Positions 14,267 to 15,550 of a DNA stretch of 15,550 bases are shown piece by piece. Origin of the DNA: an uncultured Oscillospiraceae bacterium (GTDB taxonomy: Bacteria > Bacillota > Clostridia > Oscillospirales > Ruminococcaceae). Position numbers and translations under genes: made by a program. The notes under the pieces were generated by a model. That model ran no database searches. It had not been told where the DNA came from and worked only from the letters and a program-made list of their open reading frames with translations. The stretch's first letter is position 1; each line of letters starts with the position of its first letter. The stretch is from positions 1 through 15,550 of the forward strand of contig USBI01000043.1 of NCBI GenBank assembly GCA_900552945.1, written 5' to 3'.

Positions 14267-14313
14267 AAAAACACAACAGCGAAGACGCTTCTGGGGTGAA
14301 GCTCCTTCGCTGT
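14267..14313 (-). terminator. Terminator-like hairpin in the MATE leader
   Basis: On the minus strand, a two-part stem: a nine-base arm (ACAGCGAAG) and its complement (14305-14313 with 14276-14284), a small internal loop, then GCTTC/GAAGC (14298-14302 with 14287-14291) and a six-base loop; T5 follows at 14267-14271. It could end the upstream 337-residue gene, but it lies downstream of an apparent promoter and so could attenuate the MATE gene. Confidence 0.72.
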
Positions 14314-14333
14314 GTTTCCATCCCAATATGAAA

Positions 14334-14362
14334 ATTATACTGTATTATGGGTGAAAGTGCAA
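14334..14362 (-). promoter_or_regulatory. Candidate promoter of the MATE-ppa unit
   Basis: On the minus strand, perfect -10 TATAAT (14334-14339), a 17-base spacer and a weak -35 TTGCAC (14357-14362). The predicted start near 14327 places the hairpin within the first 60 bases of the transcript. Confidence 0.55.
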
Positions 14363-14389
14363 GAATGAACTGTTTTTACAGTCGATGGT

Positions 14390-15403
14390 TTAATAAGAGT
14401 TAAAACCAAGCATACTCACATGAAAGCCGAGCCGGGGAGAGAGCATTTTGGTTTCAACCACGGTCATTAATTGGTTGGCTTTTTCATAAAACATGCGGGT
14501 AAAGTCTGCCTCTGTTAAACCTGTGTCCTCCCAACCTTCCCGCGTGTAAAAGTAATCCAGCGGAAAGTCCATAGAAGGGGTGACTGACGATTTTTTTGTG
14601 ACAAGCCGGCCGTAAGCCGAAGGAATGCTGTAATAAAGGGAGGCGGGTCCGTCTTGAGTAAAACTGAGAGAAATATATTCGTCCGTTGAAGAATTATAAC
14701 CCTCAAAACAAATCGGCCCGGAATAATATTCGTCGCAATAAATACTGTAGCTCCAGTCTCCTTCTGTATAACGCCACTCGCGGTAACGTCCAGCGTCATC
14801 AAACGGCATGTTCAATATAATCCAGGCATACAATGAATCATATGGGATCTCAGGGTCCGGTGCGCCGCAGACGCCACAGACGTATTTTTCGTAATCGTGC
14901 TGCGGTGGTGTATATGAGTCGGTAAAGCTCTCCCCGCATTTTGTACAGGTGTGGGTCGTGTAGCCCTCCGATAAACAGGTAGGAAGGATTGTTTCGCTGA
15001 TATAGGTGTGGGAACATCCCGCCGGTACTGAGAAAGAAGATTCGTTCACCGAAGCCGTGGCGGGAATCGTTTGTTCCGGTAGAGAGCTTGAGCTTTCCAA
15101 CTCTGTTTCTGCTAAGGAGGATTCGGCCTCGCTTTCACTGGAACTGTTTTCCTCCGTGCTCTGTTTGGCAGAATTGCTCACGCTTTCAGAAGAAATGCTT
15201 CCGTTTGTGGAAGAAGTACCTGCTTCTGCCGAAACCGCAATATTGCTGTTTTGCAGAAGGCAAACCCATATAACGCAGCCAGCCAGCAGAATGACTGCCA
15301 GTGCCCCTGCTGCGATTGTAATTGCCTTTTTTGAAAGAAAATGTTGTGACGATTGTTCTGATTTGGCTCGAAAAAGCTTGTTGGGCCACTTTAAAAAGCT
15401 CAT
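14390..15403 (-). CDS. Uncharacterised membrane-anchored protein with Ser-rich stalk and Cys/His-rich segments
   Basis: I do not recognise a named family. The 337-residue protein has a short basic cytoplasmic start, a hydrophobic segment (about 27-50) and a low-complexity Ser/Glu/Thr-rich stalk (about 55-115). A Cys/His-rich region follows (about 130-180: CSH, PTC, CTKCG, HDY, CGVCG), then a C-terminal domain of about 150 residues rich in Tyr, Trp and Asp. The Cys/His pattern resembles short zinc-ribbon-like repeats seen in clostridial surface proteins. LAGC at 40-43 could be a lipobox, but the hydrophobic residues after it favour a single-pass membrane anchor. ATG 15403 has AAAGGAGG seven bases upstream. 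Function is unknown; an extracellular location is inferred. Confidence 0.8.
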   Translation of the reverse strand: MSFLKWPNKLFRAKSEQSSQHFLSKKAITIAAGALAVILLAGCVIWVCLLQNSNIAVSAEAGTSSTNGSISSESVSNSAKQSTEENSSSESEAESSLAETELESSSSLPEQTIPATASVNESSFSVPAGCSHTYISETILPTCLSEGYTTHTCTKCGESFTDSYTPPQHDYEKYVCGVCGAPDPEIPYDSLYAWIILNMPFDDAGRYREWRYTEGDWSYSIYCDEYYSGPICFEGYNSSTDEYISLSFTQDGPASLYYSIPSAYGRLVTKKSSVTPSMDFPLDYFYTREGWEDTGLTEADFTRMFYEKANQLMTVVETKMLSPRLGFHVSMLGFNSY

Positions 15404-15424
15404 AAAACACCCTCCTTTTAAAAC

Positions 15425-15453
15425 AGTATAGCATAGCGCTTGTATCTTTTCCA
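15425..15453 (-). promoter_or_regulatory. Candidate promoter of the Ser-rich membrane protein
   Basis: On the minus strand, -10 TATACT (15425-15430), a 17-base spacer and -35 TGGAAA (15448-15453). The leader would be only about 15 bases, so an alternative start site further upstream is possible. Confidence 0.4.
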
Positions 15454-15477
15454 TTTGTCTTTGCGAAAAATGGAAAA
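15447..15477. repeat. 10-bp inverted repeat upstream of the last gene
   Basis: TTTTCCATTT (15447-15456) and its exact complement AAATGGAAAA (15468-15477) are separated by 11 bases. The left arm covers the candidate -35 element, so this may be an operator. The rest of 15404-15550 is A/T-rich and shows no gene. Confidence 0.6.
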
Positions 15478-15550
15478 ACGCAAAATACTCTTTAAAAGAC
15501 CTGCTAACAAAAGTCAAGTAGAAATTTCAGGTTTTGGGAGCAGCGAAAAA

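Noticed and set aside
1..15550. CRISPR arrays, tRNA/rRNA genes, insertion sequences, prophage genes, known riboswitches
   Set aside because: No regularly spaced repeats, cloverleaf-like sequences, transposase motifs or recognisable riboswitch cores were seen by eye; a covariance-model scan would be needed to exclude short RNAs.

Overview
The window looks like one end of a contig from an anaerobic, moderate-GC Firmicute of the class Clostridia, plausibly Oscillospirales/Ruminococcaceae-like. The evidence is consensus AAGGAGG ribosome binding sites, several TTG and GTG starts, rubrerythrin beside a PerR-type regulator, QueH instead of QueG, and compact terminators between short transcription units. 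The taxonomic placement is inference. The first 27 bases are not biological: they match the Illumina Nextera/Tn5 transposase adapter. The first gene is therefore cut by the contig end, and a reading frame starting in the adapter would be an artefact.

Layout, left to right. (1) 28-3710, plus strand: the C-terminal half of a D-2-hydroxyacid dehydrogenase, a pair of half-size CHR-family (chromate-type) transporter subunits, the epoxyqueuosine reductase QueH, an NAD-type short-chain dehydrogenase and a Cys-rich DUF3795 protein, closed by a bidirectional terminator. (2) 3795-5965: an aldo/keto reductase (minus) divergent from a WYL-domain regulator (plus), each with its own promoter. (3) 5980-7286: a cyclophilin-type prolyl isomerase (minus) and a small DUF1653-Smr gene pair (plus, ATGA overlap). 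(4) 7300-8646: a GH30-type glycosidase with no signal peptide (minus). (5) 8756-10166, plus: a polytopic metal-transporter-like permease and a divergent Fur-family regulator, driven by a near-consensus promoter whose start site lies in a 21-bp Fur/Zur-geometry palindrome. (6) 10259-11344, minus: a PerR orthologue with every known metal ligand, followed by rubrerythrin. (7) 11370-12242, plus: a LUD-domain protein transcribed divergently from perR. (8) 12271-14362, minus: a MATE efflux protein followed by inorganic pyrophosphatase, with a terminator-like hairpin between the apparent promoter and the MATE start. (9) 14390-15453, minus: an unrecognised membrane-anchored protein with a Ser-rich stalk and Cys/His-rich segments.

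Functional themes are metal handling (the permease and Fur-like pair), peroxide defence in an anaerobe (PerR-rubrerythrin), tRNA modification (QueH) and general housekeeping (PPIase, PPase). I found no CRISPR array, tRNA, rRNA, transposase or phage gene. The parts most worth following up are the permease/Fur-like operon with its operator, the candidate attenuator upstream of the MATE gene, and the uncharacterised Cys/His-rich surface protein. No intergenic stretch exceeds about 300 bases.
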